Part shown: piece after piece, positions 1 through 9,070 of the stretch
How positions within the stretch are numbered: the stretch's first letter is position 1
Layout of the letters: each line of letters starts with the position of its first letter
DNA from: Algoriphagus sp. A40
GTDB taxonomy: Bacteria > Bacteroidota > Bacteroidia > Cytophagales > Cyclobacteriaceae
Reading direction: 5' to 3'
Assembly (NCBI RefSeq): GCF_002002735.1
Contig: NZ_MUNY01000036.1
Span: 1 to 64,000, forward strand
Length of the DNA: 64,000 bases
Made by a program: the position numbers and the translations under genes
Notes under the pieces: model-generated
What the model saw: only the letters and a program-made list of their open reading frames with translations
The model's database searches: none
What the model was told of the DNA's origin: nothing

Positions 1-258
1 GAATATAAACCCAAATATAACTTTAGAGATTAAAAGTTTTCGCGCTGATTACCAATTGTTTGGTTTTTTATTAGTTGTCAGATTTATCTATAAACGATCT
101 GACTCAACACCAAATTTTCAATTGCTATTGTTTGATAAGCCCAAAGTAAATGGATTTTGACATTAATTACAAATTGAAAAAAAAATTTTGCAATATTTTG
201 AACAATCTCTAATTTACCGCATCCTTCATTAACAATCATCTAAATCCTCTATAGGAAA

Positions 259-732
259 ATGGACAAAATTTTAGATATCGACAACATAGACCTCAAAATT
301 ATCTCTTTGCTAAACGAAGACGCAAAAACCCCATACACCGAAATTGCAAAAAAGGTATTTGTATCCTCAGGGACTGTCCACGTGAGGATGAAAAAATTGG
401 AGGATATGGGAATTGTGAAAAGCGCTACTCTGAACATAGACTTTTCCAAATTAGGCTATGACATCTCAGCATTTCTAGGGATCTATTTGGAGAAAAGTTC
501 GCTGTATGACAATGTCATAGAAAAACTCAAAGCTATTGCTGAAGTAGTAAGTGCCTATTATACGACCGGTAATTATTCAATTTTTGCAAAAATTATTTGT
601 CGGGATACCAATCACCTCCGATTGGTTCTCGATAAAATTCAAAAAGTGGACGGAATAGACAGAACTGAGACTTTGATCGTTCTGGAAGAAAGCATCAACA
701 GGCCAATCCAATTTTTTGACAAAGAGAAATAA
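259..732 (+). CDS. Lrp/AsnC family transcriptional regulator
   Basis: 157 aa, the usual length of a full Lrp/AsnC protein. The N-terminal ~60 residues form the winged helix-turn-helix (ISLLNEDAKTPYTEIAKKV, then SSGTVHVRMKKLEDMGIV). The C-terminal half is the RAM/AsnC ligand-binding domain (YYTTGNYSIFAKIICRD...). Proteins of this family bind DNA as dimers or octamers and respond to amino acids or other small metabolites. The gene lies directly upstream of the suf operon on the same strand, with a terminator-like hairpin and a separate promoter between them, so it is probably its own unit. Regulation of suf by it is possible but not shown. The ATG at 259 follows an AGGAAAA stretch. Confidence 0.9.
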   Translation: MDKILDIDNIDLKIISLLNEDAKTPYTEIAKKVFVSSGTVHVRMKKLEDMGIVKSATLNIDFSKLGYDISAFLGIYLEKSSLYDNVIEKLKAIAEVVSAYYTTGNYSIFAKIICRDTNHLRLVLDKIQKVDGIDRTETLIVLEESINRPIQFFDKEK

Positions 733-792
733 CACTATTTAGATTAAATCTGGATAAATAATTCAAGTACAAATGAATCAATTTTTGATGGA

Positions 793-820
793 GTCCGGTC
801 TTTGCCGGATTTTATTTTTT
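793..820 (+). terminator. Rho-independent terminator after the Lrp gene
   Basis: Stem TCCGG/CCGGA with a short TCTTTG loop, followed by a T-rich run. It separates the regulator from the suf promoter. Confidence 0.6.
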
Positions 821-908
821 CGGGGCAATTGTTGAAAATCAGAAAGATTTAAGGCTTTTTTTCCTGGCAAATGATATCCCTCATAGATTTTTCGAATGGT
901 CGCGAACA

Positions 909-937
909 TTGTATTTTAATTATATGTTGTACCTTCG
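909..937 (+). promoter_or_regulatory. Probable Bacteroidota promoter for suf operon
   Basis: TTG at 909-911, an 18-nt spacer, then TACCTTCG at 930-937. This is one mismatch from the Bacteroidota -7 element TAnnTTTG, with the expected TTG-type -33 element. It ends 35 nt before the sufB ATG. No transcript data are available. Confidence 0.45.
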
Positions 938-972
938 CAGTTAAAATGTAATTAGTCTAAATAACTCAGCTC

Positions 973-2418
973 ATGAGCAAAGACAACTCAATTTTAGAAG
1001 AATTAACCTCCAAAGAATATGAACATGGCTGGTCAGTCAATTATGAGGCCGATGAGGCCCCGATTGGCCTAAATGAGGGCATCATTCGTTGGATCTCTGC
1101 CAAAAAAGAGGAACCAAGTTGGCTTTTAGAGTGGAGATTAAAGGCTTTCCGTACCTGGTTGACTATGACCGAACCGGAATGGGCCAATGTTCATTATCCG
1201 AAAATCGACCTTCAGTCACTCCGATATTATTCTGCTCCCAAGCAGATTAAAAAGACAAAAAATCTGGATGAGGTTGACCCTGAACTGATTGCCATTTATG
1301 AGCGATTGGGAATCTCCCTGAATGAGCAAAAGAGATTGCAAGGAATCGCTGTAGATGCTGTCTTGGATTCAGTTTCAGTTGCAACGACCTTTAGAGGAAC
1401 CCTTTCCAAACTGGGTATTGTCTTCTGTTCTTTCAGCGAAGCTGTAAAAGAACATCCTGAACTGATCAAAAAATACTTAGGGTCGGTCGTACCGATGACT
1501 GACAATTATTATGCAGCACTTAATGCCGCTGTGTTTTCGGACGGTTCGTTCTGCTACATTCCAAAGGGCGTTCGTTGTCCGATGGAGCTTTCTACCTACT
1601 TCCGAATCAATGCTGCCAACACCGGTCAGTTCGAAAGAACCTTGATCGTGGCAGATGAGGAGTCTTATGTCAGCTACTTGGAAGGCTGTACTGCACCTTC
1701 ACGTGATGAAAATCAACTTCATGCTGCTGTGGTAGAAATCTACGCTGGTGCGCATGCTGAAGTCAAATATTCAACAGTTCAAAACTGGTATCCCGGCGAT
1801 AAGGAAGGAAAAGGAGGCATCTTCAACTTCGTGACCAAGCGGGGAATCTGTGCCGGTGACTATTCTAAAATCTCCTGGACTCAGGTAGAAACCGGATCCG
1901 CAGTTACTTGGAAGTATCCTTCCTGCATCTTGAAAGGCGACCATTCTATCGGGGAGTTTTACTCCGTTGCTGTAACCAACAATTATCAGCAAGCAGACAC
2001 AGGAACCAAAATGATTCACATTGGAAAAAACACCAAGTCTAGAATTGTATCCAAAGGTATTTCAGCAGGTAAATCCCAAAACTCTTACAGGGGTCAAGTC
2101 CAAGTGATGAAGCGTGCAGACAATGCCAGAAACTTCTCCCAATGTGATTCTTTGCTAATGGGTGATCGATGTGGTGCGCATACTTTCCCCTATATCGACA
2201 TCAATAACCCAAGTGCCAAAGTGGAGCACGAAGCAACCACTTCCAAAATCGGCGAGGATCAGATCTTCTATTGCAACCAGAGGGGAATCGCCACCGAAGA
2301 CGCGGTAGCCTTGATCGTGAATGGCTATGCAAAAGAAGTATTGAACCAACTTCCGATGGAATTCGCAGTGGAAGCTCAGAAGCTGCTGGCGCTGACGCTG
2401 GAGGGATCGGTTGGATAA
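973..2418 (+). CDS. sufB: Fe-S cluster assembly protein SufB
   Basis: 481 aa, typical SufB length. With SufC and SufD it forms the cytosolic SufBC2D scaffold on which Fe-S clusters are built from sulfur delivered by SufS/SufE. Family hallmarks seen are [20 protein letters not shown], the beta-helix core ([20 protein letters not shown]) and the C-terminal segment with [20 protein letters not shown]. The last of these carries the Cys at the place of the sulfur-accepting residue in characterised SufB. It is the first gene of the operon, and the ATG is preceded by a probable promoter. Downstream, sufC is displaced about 490 bp by an inserted small gene, which is unusual for sufBC. Confidence 0.97.
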   Translation: MSKDNSILEELTSKEYEHGWSVNYEADEAPIGLNEGIIRWISAKKEEPSWLLEWRLKAFRTWLTMTEPEWANVHYPKIDLQSLRYYSAPKQIKKTKNLDEVDPELIAIYERLGISLNEQKRLQGIAVDAVLDSVSVATTFRGTLSKLGIVFCSFSEAVKEHPELIKKYLGSVVPMTDNYYAALNAAVFSDGSFCYIPKGVRCPMELSTYFRINAANTGQFERTLIVADEESYVSYLEGCTAPSRDENQLHAAVVEIYAGAHAEVKYSTVQNWYPGDKEGKGGIFNFVTKRGICAGDYSKISWTQVETGSAVTWKYPSCILKGDHSIGEFYSVAVTNNYQQADTGTKMIHIGKNTKSRIVSKGISAGKSQNSYRGQVQVMKRADNARNFSQCDSLLMGDRCGAHTFPYIDINNPSAKVEHEATTSKIGEDQIFYCNQRGIATEDAVALIVNGYAKEVLNQLPMEFAVEAQKLLALTLEGSVG

Positions 2419-2424
2419 ATGGAT

Positions 2425-2467
2425 TTGAAATTTGAGGTTTGAAATTTGAGGTTTGAAATTTGAAATT
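2425..2467 (+). repeat. 14-bp tandem repeat bordering the 4-helix-bundle gene (left)
   Basis: Three head-to-tail copies of TTGAAATTTGAGGT (2425-2438, 2439-2452, and a third from 2453 whose last bases diverge) fill the gap between the sufB stop and the small gene's ATG. The 13-mer TTTGAAATTTGAG occurs in inverted orientation at 2878-2890 after that gene. Confidence 0.85.
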
Positions 2468-2863
2468 ATGGGAACCATCAGCCGATTCGAAGATTTAGAA
2501 ATCTGGAAAAAGGCAAGAGAATTTTCCAAACAAGTTTTCGAATTGACTTTAAAAAATGGATTTGAAAGAGACTTCAGCCTTAAAAATCAAATAAATGCAT
2601 CATCTGGATCGGTAGCCGATAATATTGCTGAAGGCTTTGAAAGAGAAGGGAATAAAGAATTTATCAACTTCCTGAGTATTGCCAAAGGCTCAGCAGGAGA
2701 AACTAGATCACAGCTCTACAGAGCTTTTGACAGAGGTTATTTTCCTGAAGAAAAGCTAAAGGAAATGGTTCTATTTAGTCTTGAAATTTCTAAATCAATT
2801 TCAGGGTTTATTAAATATTTAAAAGAGAGCGAGTACCGGGGCAACAAGTTCAAAACTGAATAA
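2468..2863 (+). CDS. Four helix bundle protein (S23/IVS family)
   Basis: 131 aa from the ATG at 2468. The open frame can be extended to a TTG at 2453, but that lies inside the flanking tandem repeat and adds only five residues, so I prefer 2468. It begins with the family signature [20 protein letters not shown] and has the central [16 protein letters not shown] and later [19 protein letters not shown]. It is predicted all-alpha. Relatives were first found in intervening sequences of 23S rRNA and resemble the Avd helper of diversity-generating retroelements. Their molecular role is not established. It sits between sufB and sufC, where it has no known function, and is framed by inverted copies of an AT-rich 13-mer. 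It looks like an insertion in an otherwise standard operon. Confidence 0.9.
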   Translation: MGTISRFEDLEIWKKAREFSKQVFELTLKNGFERDFSLKNQINASSGSVADNIAEGFEREGNKEFINFLSIAKGSAGETRSQLYRAFDRGYFPEEKLKEMVLFSLEISKSISGFIKYLKESEYRGNKFKTE

Positions 2864-2877
2864 AAGGTGTCCTGATC

Positions 2878-2902
2878 TCAAATTTCAAATGTCAAATTTC
2901 GA
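2878..2902 (+). repeat. Inverted counterpart of the left repeat (right border)
   Basis: CTCAAATTTCAAA at 2878-2890 is the exact reverse complement of the 13-mer TTTGAAATTTGAG in the left repeat. It is followed by a second degenerate copy (GTCAAATTTCG). It ends four bases before the sufC ATG. Confidence 0.8.
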
Positions 2903-2905
2903 ATT

Positions 2906-3670
2906 ATGTTAAGTATAAAAAACCTTCATGCATCAATCGAAGGAACTGAAATCCTGAGAGGAATCAATCTGGAAGTAAAAGCCGGTGAAGTACACGCGAT
3001 CATGGGACCAAACGGTTCCGGAAAGTCAACTTTGGCTTCTGTACTTGCAGGCCGTGAAGAATATGAAGTAACTGAAGGTGAAGTGACTTTCAAAGGAAAA
3101 AATCTATTGGATCTTGCTCCGGAAGACCGCGCCAGAGAAGGCGTTTTCCTTGCTTTCCAATACCCTGTTGAAATACCTGGAGTCTCTTCCACCAATTTCC
3201 TCAGAACTGCAGTCAATCAGGTTCGGGAATATAGAGGTCAGGAGCCTTTGGACGCGGTTAAATTTTTGACACTTATGAAAGAGAAGATGAAACTCGTTGA
3301 GATCGACCAAAAGTTGCTTAGCAGATCTTTGAACGAAGGCTTTTCAGGAGGAGAAAAGAAAAGAAATGAGATATTCCAGATGGCGATGCTGGAGCCGACT
3401 TTGTCCATTTTGGACGAAACTGATTCAGGCCTTGACATTGATGCGTTGAGAATTGTCTCCAATGGGGTCAATCAATTGAAATCAGATAAAAACGCGACCA
3501 TCGTGGTGACCCACTATCAGCGTTTGCTCGATTATATCGTTCCGGATTATGTGCACGTCCTTTACAAAGGCCGTATCGTAAAGTCAGGCACCAAAGAACT
3601 GGCTATGGAACTTGAGGAAAAAGGCTACGACTGGATCAAGGATGAGATTGATTCCGCAGCCACAGTCTGA
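2906..3670 (+). CDS. sufC: Fe-S cluster assembly ATPase SufC
   Basis: 254 aa ABC-type ATPase without membrane segments. Walker A is GPNGSGKST (Lys about residue 40), the signature is FSGGEKKRNEI, and Walker B is LSILDETDSGLD. The DETDSGLD form and the KKRNEI signature are characteristic of SufC rather than of transporter ATPases. It drives conformational change of the SufBC2D scaffold. It is followed 17 nt later by sufD. The ATG starts right after the right border of the inserted small gene. Confidence 0.97.
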   Translation: MLSIKNLHASIEGTEILRGINLEVKAGEVHAIMGPNGSGKSTLASVLAGREEYEVTEGEVTFKGKNLLDLAPEDRAREGVFLAFQYPVEIPGVSSTNFLRTAVNQVREYRGQEPLDAVKFLTLMKEKMKLVEIDQKLLSRSLNEGFSGGEKKRNEIFQMAMLEPTLSILDETDSGLDIDALRIVSNGVNQLKSDKNATIVVTHYQRLLDYIVPDYVHVLYKGRIVKSGTKELAMELEEKGYDWIKDEIDSAATV

Positions 3671-3687
3671 TTTCTAAAACCACAATC

Positions 3688-4956
3688 ATGAGTACCTTGA
3701 CCAAACAAGATACATTTAGCAGCCTTTTAGCAGCAGCTCCCAAGAACTTTGAATCAGTCCGAACCCTAGGCAATGAAAGCTTCTTAGCTCAGGGACTTCC
3801 CGCTGTAAAAGCTGAAGAATATAAATTTACCAACATCAGTAAAAAGCTGGAACAAAATATCTCCAACTTCTCTCCTGCCCTACCTTTTAAAGTGACAGCA
3901 GAGCTGGTGAAATCTTCCGTTTTTGAGGGCTTTGAAGGAGATCTGTTGGTTTTCGCAAATGGGAAATTTCTTCCGGAACTTTCCTCCAAAATCGAAGACC
4001 TTGAAGTTTCCCTGATTTCCGATAAACCAGAACTTTCCCTTGGTTCAATCGCAAAGCCTGAAAAAGATGCCTTTGCTGCCTTGAACCAGGCTTCTTTTGA
4101 AGACGGGATATTTATCTCTGTGCCAAAGAAGGCCCAAATCGAAAAGCCTGTGCTGTTGCTTTCTTTCAATCAGGCAAATGAGGGCCAAGTAATCCAGCCA
4201 CGCCTTTGGATTGAGGTAGGTGATTTTGCAGAAGTCACTTTTATCGACCAAAGTATCAGCTTGGGAGATACCAGCTACTTTGTCAACAAAGTGGTAGAAG
4301 TGAAAGGTGGAGTCAATTCCCAAATTCATTATTACAGATTGCAAAACGAAGGCAAAAACGCCATCGAGGTCAGCAACATCGAAACTGACATTCAAAAAGA
4401 TGCCCGCTTTAGCTCCGTGACTATTTCCCTTTCAGGAGATATGGTGAGAAACAACCTGAACCTGAATCTAATTGGAAGCAATTCTGAAGGAAATATGTAC
4501 GGGATTTACCTCATAAATGGCAAAACCCACGTGGACAACCACACCAATGTGGATCATACTATTCCTCATGCTGAGTCCAACGAATTGTACAAAGGAATCC
4601 TTGCTGACCAAAGCCGAGGCGTATTCAACGGAAAGATTTTCGTCCGTCAGGATGCACAAAAGACCAATGCTTTTCAGCAAAACAACAATATTCTCCTTTC
4701 TGAAGACGCCATCGTCAACACCAAACCCCAGTTGGAAATTTGGGCAGACGATGTGAAATGCTCCCACGGCTGTACCGTAGGTCAGTTGGATGAGGAAGCA
4801 CTTTTTTACCTACAGGCGAGAGGAATCGACAAAATGCAGGCAAAAGGATTGTTGCTTTATGCTTTTGCAGGCGAGGTTTTAGAGAAAATCGAAGTGGAAA
4901 GCTTCCGTGAGTATTGCGATTCACTGATCCAAGATCGATTGGGGAGTAAATTCTAA
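3688..4956 (+). CDS. sufD: Fe-S cluster assembly protein SufD
   Basis: 422 aa SufD, the partner of SufB in the scaffold. The N-terminal helical part is variable. The C-terminal beta-helix carries the family pattern HVDNHTNVDHTIPHAESNEL, then FNGKIFVRQDAQKTNAFQQN and the conserved tail CSHGCTVGQLDEEALFYLQA. It lies between sufC and sufS with gaps of 17 and 7 nt, so it is certainly co-transcribed. Confidence 0.97.
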   Translation: MSTLTKQDTFSSLLAAAPKNFESVRTLGNESFLAQGLPAVKAEEYKFTNISKKLEQNISNFSPALPFKVTAELVKSSVFEGFEGDLLVFANGKFLPELSSKIEDLEVSLISDKPELSLGSIAKPEKDAFAALNQASFEDGIFISVPKKAQIEKPVLLLSFNQANEGQVIQPRLWIEVGDFAEVTFIDQSISLGDTSYFVNKVVEVKGGVNSQIHYYRLQNEGKNAIEVSNIETDIQKDARFSSVTISLSGDMVRNNLNLNLIGSNSEGNMYGIYLINGKTHVDNHTNVDHTIPHAESNELYKGILADQSRGVFNGKIFVRQDAQKTNAFQQNNNILLSEDAIVNTKPQLEIWADDVKCSHGCTVGQLDEEALFYLQARGIDKMQAKGLLLYAFAGEVLEKIEVESFREYCDSLIQDRLGSKF

Positions 4957-4963
4957 ACCCACC

Positions 4964-6187
4964 ATGAGTTTAAACATCGAACAGATCAGGGCCTTGTTTC
5001 CTGTACTTCATCAAGAAGTGCACGGCAAGCCCTTGATTTATTTTGATAACGCTGCCACCACGCAGAAGCCTCAGGCTGTGCTTGATGCTCTGACCAATTA
5101 TTACGAGCGTGACAACTCCAACATTCACCGTGGAGCGCATGCTTTGGCTGACCGGGCCACCAGATATTATGAGGAAACCCGGGAAGCAGTCAAGGAATTT
5201 ATCGGTGCAAAAGAATCAGCGGAGATTATTTTCACCAAAGGAACCACTGAAAGTATAAATCTTGTAGCCCAGACTTTTGGGCGAAAATTCATAGGAAAAG
5301 ATGACGAAATCATCATTTCCACCATGGAGCACCACTCCAACATCGTGCCCTGGCAGATGCTCTGTGAGGAAAAAGGTGCAATCCTGAAAATCATTCCAAT
5401 CAACGATGCAGGCGAAATTCTTTTCGAAGAATTTGAAAAACTGCTTTCTCCCAAAACCAAACTGGTCAGTATTGTCCATGCTTCCAATGCATTGGGCACG
5501 ATCAATCCCGTGAAAAAAGTGATTGACGCTGCGCATGCTGTTGGAGCAAAAGTCCTTTTGGACGGAGCTCAATCGACTTCTCATTTGGAAATCAACATTC
5601 AAGATTTGAATTGCGATTTTCTGGCATTTTCTGCCCATAAGCTTTACGGTCCGACTGGATTGGGAGTACTTTATGGAAAAAGGGAAGTTTTGGAATCCAT
5701 GCCACCTTTTATGGGCGGTGGAGAAATGATCAAGGAAGTGACTTTTGAAAAGACCACTTACAATGACATTCCTTTCAAATTTGAAGCTGGAACTCCGAAT
5801 ATTGCCGATGTGATTGCCTTTAAGGCCTCTCTGGATTTTATCAAATCCCTAGGCAAACCTGCCATCAAAGCCCACGAAGACAGCCTTTTGGCTTATTCCA
5901 AAGAGCTGTTGACTGGTATTAAAGGATTTATTCCTGTCGGAACTGCAAGCGAAAAGGTTTCTGTTTTATCTTTCAATATCAACGACATGCATCCCTTTGA
6001 TGTAGGACAAATGTTGGATGCCAAAGGGATTGCCGTGAGAACCGGCCACCATTGCACTCAGCCTTTGATGAAAAGATTTGGGATTGAAGGAACTGTAAGA
6101 GCCTCTTTCTCGGTTTACAATACCAAATCTGAAATCGAAAAAATGGCTGAGGGAATTGCCCAAATCGCGAGATTCAAGAATAAATGA
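4964..6187 (+). CDS. sufS: Cysteine desulfurase SufS
   Basis: 407 aa PLP-dependent group II cysteine desulfurase that removes sulfur from L-cysteine for cluster assembly. The PLP Lys is in FSAHKLYGPTG (Lys226) and the catalytic Cys is in RTGHHCTQPLM (Cys364). Both numbers coincide with E. coli SufS. The N-terminus LIYFDNAATTQKPQAVLDAL is classic. Its end overlaps the sufE start by 4 nt, which fits the SufS-SufE sulfur relay. Confidence 0.97.
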   Translation: MSLNIEQIRALFPVLHQEVHGKPLIYFDNAATTQKPQAVLDALTNYYERDNSNIHRGAHALADRATRYYEETREAVKEFIGAKESAEIIFTKGTTESINLVAQTFGRKFIGKDDEIIISTMEHHSNIVPWQMLCEEKGAILKIIPINDAGEILFEEFEKLLSPKTKLVSIVHASNALGTINPVKKVIDAAHAVGAKVLLDGAQSTSHLEINIQDLNCDFLAFSAHKLYGPTGLGVLYGKREVLESMPPFMGGGEMIKEVTFEKTTYNDIPFKFEAGTPNIADVIAFKASLDFIKSLGKPAIKAHEDSLLAYSKELLTGIKGFIPVGTASEKVSVLSFNINDMHPFDVGQMLDAKGIAVRTGHHCTQPLMKRFGIEGTVRASFSVYNTKSEIEKMAEGIAQIARFKNK

Positions 6188-6615
6188 GCAGCATCAAAGA
6201 CATACAGGAGGAGATAGTTTCCGAATTTGAAATTCTCGGAGATGACAAGGAATCGACGATTTTCTACATTATGGAGCTCGGCGGAAATCTTGAAGCCTTT
6301 CCTGAAAATGAAAGAAAAGAAGAAAACATCATCAAAGGCTGTCAGTCCAAAGTTTGGTTGATTGCAGATGAAGTTGACGGAAAAGTCCACTACCAGGCAG
6401 ATTCCAACACAGATATTACCAAAGGCCTGATCTCTCTTTTGATCCGAGTTTTAAATGACCGTAGGCCGGAAGAAATTCTAAAAGCAGACCTTGATTTTAT
6501 CCAACGGATCGGAATGGGCAGCATTATCGGTAGCCAACGATCAAACGGTCTGGCATCGATGATCAAGCAAATGAAACTTTATGCCTTGGCTTTTCAAACC
6601 AAGCAAAACGCCTGA
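6184..6615 (+). CDS. sufE: Sulfur acceptor protein SufE
   Basis: 143 aa, normal SufE length. The acceptor Cys is in IIKGCQSKVWL (Cys53), the conserved persulfide-carrying loop. It stimulates SufS and passes sulfur to SufB. The ATG overlaps the sufS stop region (ATGA type), indicating translational coupling. Confidence 0.95.
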   Translation: MSSIKDIQEEIVSEFEILGDDKESTIFYIMELGGNLEAFPENERKEENIIKGCQSKVWLIADEVDGKVHYQADSNTDITKGLISLLIRVLNDRRPEEILKADLDFIQRIGMGSIIGSQRSNGLASMIKQMKLYALAFQTKQNA

Positions 6616-6617
6616 AA

Positions 6618-6956
6618 ATGGAAGCTGAAACCAATATAGAAAACGGTCAGGTGACTAGCCTGAGAGATAAAGTGGTGATGGCCATCAAACAGGTCTATGA
6701 CCCTGAGATTCCAGTGGATGTGTATGATTTGGGCCTGATCTATGAGATCACCGTTTACCCTGTAAACAACGTGTACGTGTTGATGACACTGACTTCGCCC
6801 AATTGTCCTTCCGCAGAATATATTCCTACCGAAGTAAAAGACAAAATCCAGCAAATTCAGGGCATCAACAATGTGGAGGTGGAAGTCACTTTTGACCCAC
6901 CCTACTCTCAGGACATGATGTCGGAAGCAGCCAAACTTGAATTGGGATTTCTTTAA
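6618..6956 (+). CDS. sufT: SUF system Fe-S maturation protein SufT (MIP18/DUF59)
   Basis: 112 aa DUF59/MIP18 protein with DPEIPVDVYDLGLIYEI and the Cys-containing loop LTSPNCPSAEYIP. Relatives act in Fe-S cluster maturation or transfer (SufT in bacteria, CIA2 in eukaryotes). It starts 2 nt after the sufE stop. The operon shows no A-type carrier (sufA), so SufT may help with cluster delivery; that is inference. Confidence 0.9.
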   Translation: MEAETNIENGQVTSLRDKVVMAIKQVYDPEIPVDVYDLGLIYEITVYPVNNVYVLMTLTSPNCPSAEYIPTEVKDKIQQIQGINNVEVEVTFDPPYSQDMMSEAAKLELGFL

Positions 6957-6982
6957 AACCGAACTATTAAAACGCAACAAAT

Positions 6983-7405
6983 ATGTACCCTGAAGAGCTG
7001 ATCGCTCCTATGAGAGCCGAACTTTCAAATGTTGGATTCCAGGAATTCAGAACTGCCGAGCAAGTAGCAGAGCATCTTGGACCAGATCATAAAGGCACCA
7101 CATTGGTGGTAGTCAACTCCGTATGCGGTTGTGCTGCAGGTGCGGCAAGACCGGGAATCCGCTATGCAGTAGAGCATTCTGAAAAGAAGCCAACTACCCT
7201 TGCTACTGTTTTCGCAGGCAATGACCGCGAAGCAGTTGCCAAATTAAGAGAGTTGGTATTGCCTTATCCTCCTTCTTCTCCCGCAATGGCCTTGTTTAAA
7301 GACGGAGAATTGGTTCACTTCATTGAGCGTCACCACATCGAAGGCAGAAATGCAAAAATGATCGGGGATCACCTTGTGGAGGTTTTCGAACATTTTTGTG
7401 ATTAA
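6983..7405 (+). CDS. BrxA/BrxB family bacilliredoxin
   Basis: 140 aa, thioredoxin-fold YphP/YqiW family. The redox motif is Cys48-Gly-Cys50 in NSVCGCAAGAARPG, the CGC form typical of bacilliredoxins. In Bacillus these remove bacillithiol from proteins; whether this organism makes bacillithiol cannot be told from the window. It is the last gene of the suf operon, 26 nt after sufT and before a terminator. A role in protecting thiols of Suf proteins or clients is plausible. Confidence 0.92.
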   Translation: MYPEELIAPMRAELSNVGFQEFRTAEQVAEHLGPDHKGTTLVVVNSVCGCAAGAARPGIRYAVEHSEKKPTTLATVFAGNDREAVAKLRELVLPYPPSSPAMALFKDGELVHFIERHHIEGRNAKMIGDHLVEVFEHFCD

Positions 7406-7411
7406 TTTAAT

Positions 7412-7437
7412 AAAAAAGCCCTTCGGGGCTTTTTTTT
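7412..7437 (+). terminator. Terminator of the suf operon
   Basis: A-rich run, stem AAGCCC/GGGCTT with tetraloop TTCG, then a run of T. Strong canonical intrinsic terminator 6 nt after the last suf gene. Confidence 0.85.
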
Positions 7438-7662
7438 AAACATATTCGGGCAAGAATTTACTTTCTGCAATCTTCACCCAGATTTTTGGAGAGGGAGGCA
7501 GAGAATTCAGAAAATAGACCTGGCAAAATATGCCTTACGGAATCGCTTCCGAAATAATATTCTGTCCCCCCAAATAATAATATCCTTAAAAAACATTCGA
7601 TTTTATTAACTTAAGGGCATCTTTTGATGTTTTTCACTAAAAAGTAATCCAAAAAACGATAT

Positions 7663-8949
7663 ATGTCTGATTCCGCCAAGTTGTCCTATAAGGGACAAGA
7701 ATATGAATTCCCTGTAATTACAGGTACTGAAAATGAAAGTGCAATTGAAGTAGGAAAGCTGCGTGATGTCTCAGGGTTGATCACCCTCGATCCGGGATAT
7801 AAAAACACCGGAGCCACCAAAAGTGCGATCACCTTTCTTGACGGAGAACAGGGCGTTTTAAGATATAGAGGTTACAGAATTGAGGATCTTTCAAAAAAAT
7901 CAACCTTTCTTGAAGTAGCATTTTTGCTTATCTACGGAGAGCTTCCGTCCCAAGCAGAATACGATGCCTTCACCAAGGAAGTTACCCTACATACACTTGT
8001 ACACGAAGACATCAAGAAGATTTTGGCCGGATTCCCTTCCAATGCCCACCCGATGGGGGTCCTCTCCTCTTTGATTTGCTCGCTTTCTGCTTTTTACCCA
8101 GATTCTCTGAATCCCAACCAAACTGAAGAGGAAGTTAACCTGAGCATTATACGCCTGCTGGCAAAAATGCCGACTTTTGCAGCCTGGGCTATGAAAAATA
8201 AGGTCGGACACCCGGTCAACTATCCGGACAATACGCTTGATTACTGCGGCAATTTGCTGAAGATGATGTTCGCGAATCCGGCAGAAAAGTATGAATCAGA
8301 TCCAATCGTGGCCACCGCGCTGGACAAGCTCCTGATTTTGCATGCCGACCACGAGCAAAACTGCTCCACCTCCACCGTGAGAATGGTAGGGTCTTCTCAG
8401 GCTTCTATTTATGCATCTATTTCAGCAGGTATCAACGCACTTTGGGGTCCGCTTCATGGTGGTGCAAATCAGTCTGTCATCGAAATGCTCGAAGCAATCA
8501 AAGCTGACGGTGGTGATGCTAAAAAATACCTGGACAAAGCAAAAGACAAAAACGATCCGTTCCGTCTGATGGGCTTTGGCCACAGAGTTTACAAAAACTT
8601 TGATCCAAGAGCCAAGATCATAAAGCAAGCAGCTGATGAAGTTTTAAGTAGATTGGGAGTGACGGATCCTGTCCTGGAAATCGCCAAAGAACTGGAATAC
8701 GCTGCACTGAACGATCAATATTTCATTGACAGAAAGCTCTATCCAAACGTTGACTTCTATTCCGGCATCATCTACCGTGCTTTGGGTATTCCGACTGACA
8801 TGTTTACAGTAATGTTTGCCTTGGGAAGACTTCCGGGTTGGATTGCTCAGTGGAAAGAGATGCGCGAAAACAAAGAACCAATCGGAAGACCTCGTCAAGT
8901 TTATGTAGGTGCACCAGAACGTGATTACGTTTTTATCAATAAGCGATAA
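7663..8949 (+). CDS. gltA: Citrate synthase
   Basis: 428 aa, the length of the longer gram-negative-type hexameric enzyme. It condenses oxaloacetate and acetyl-CoA to citrate (TCA cycle). Catalytic and binding segments seen are GPLHGGANQSVIEML, LMGFGHRVYKNFDPRAK and NVDFYSGIIYRALGIP. The N-terminal part has the beta-rich region (LDPGYKNTGATKSAITFLDG) seen in type II enzymes. It is monocistronic or followed only by the small ACBP gene, with a terminator just after the stop. Confidence 0.97.
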   Translation: MSDSAKLSYKGQEYEFPVITGTENESAIEVGKLRDVSGLITLDPGYKNTGATKSAITFLDGEQGVLRYRGYRIEDLSKKSTFLEVAFLLIYGELPSQAEYDAFTKEVTLHTLVHEDIKKILAGFPSNAHPMGVLSSLICSLSAFYPDSLNPNQTEEEVNLSIIRLLAKMPTFAAWAMKNKVGHPVNYPDNTLDYCGNLLKMMFANPAEKYESDPIVATALDKLLILHADHEQNCSTSTVRMVGSSQASIYASISAGINALWGPLHGGANQSVIEMLEAIKADGGDAKKYLDKAKDKNDPFRLMGFGHRVYKNFDPRAKIIKQAADEVLSRLGVTDPVLEIAKELEYAALNDQYFIDRKLYPNVDFYSGIIYRALGIPTDMFTVMFALGRLPGWIAQWKEMRENKEPIGRPRQVYVGAPERDYVFINKR

Positions 8950-8968
8950 TTCAAAACAAACATCCTTT

Positions 8969-8999
8969 AAAGCCATTCCTTACTCGGAATGGCTTTTTT
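8969..8999 (+). terminator. Terminator after citrate synthase
   Basis: Stem AAAGCCATTCC/GGAATGGCTTT with loop TTACTC, followed by T residues. It lies between gltA and the ACBP gene. Confidence 0.85.
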
Positions 9000-9070
9000 A
9001 TTCCTTGCCATTTGGGAATCTATTTTTTGGTCCCAATTTTGAAAAACCAAACCGACTTAACCAGTTTTAT

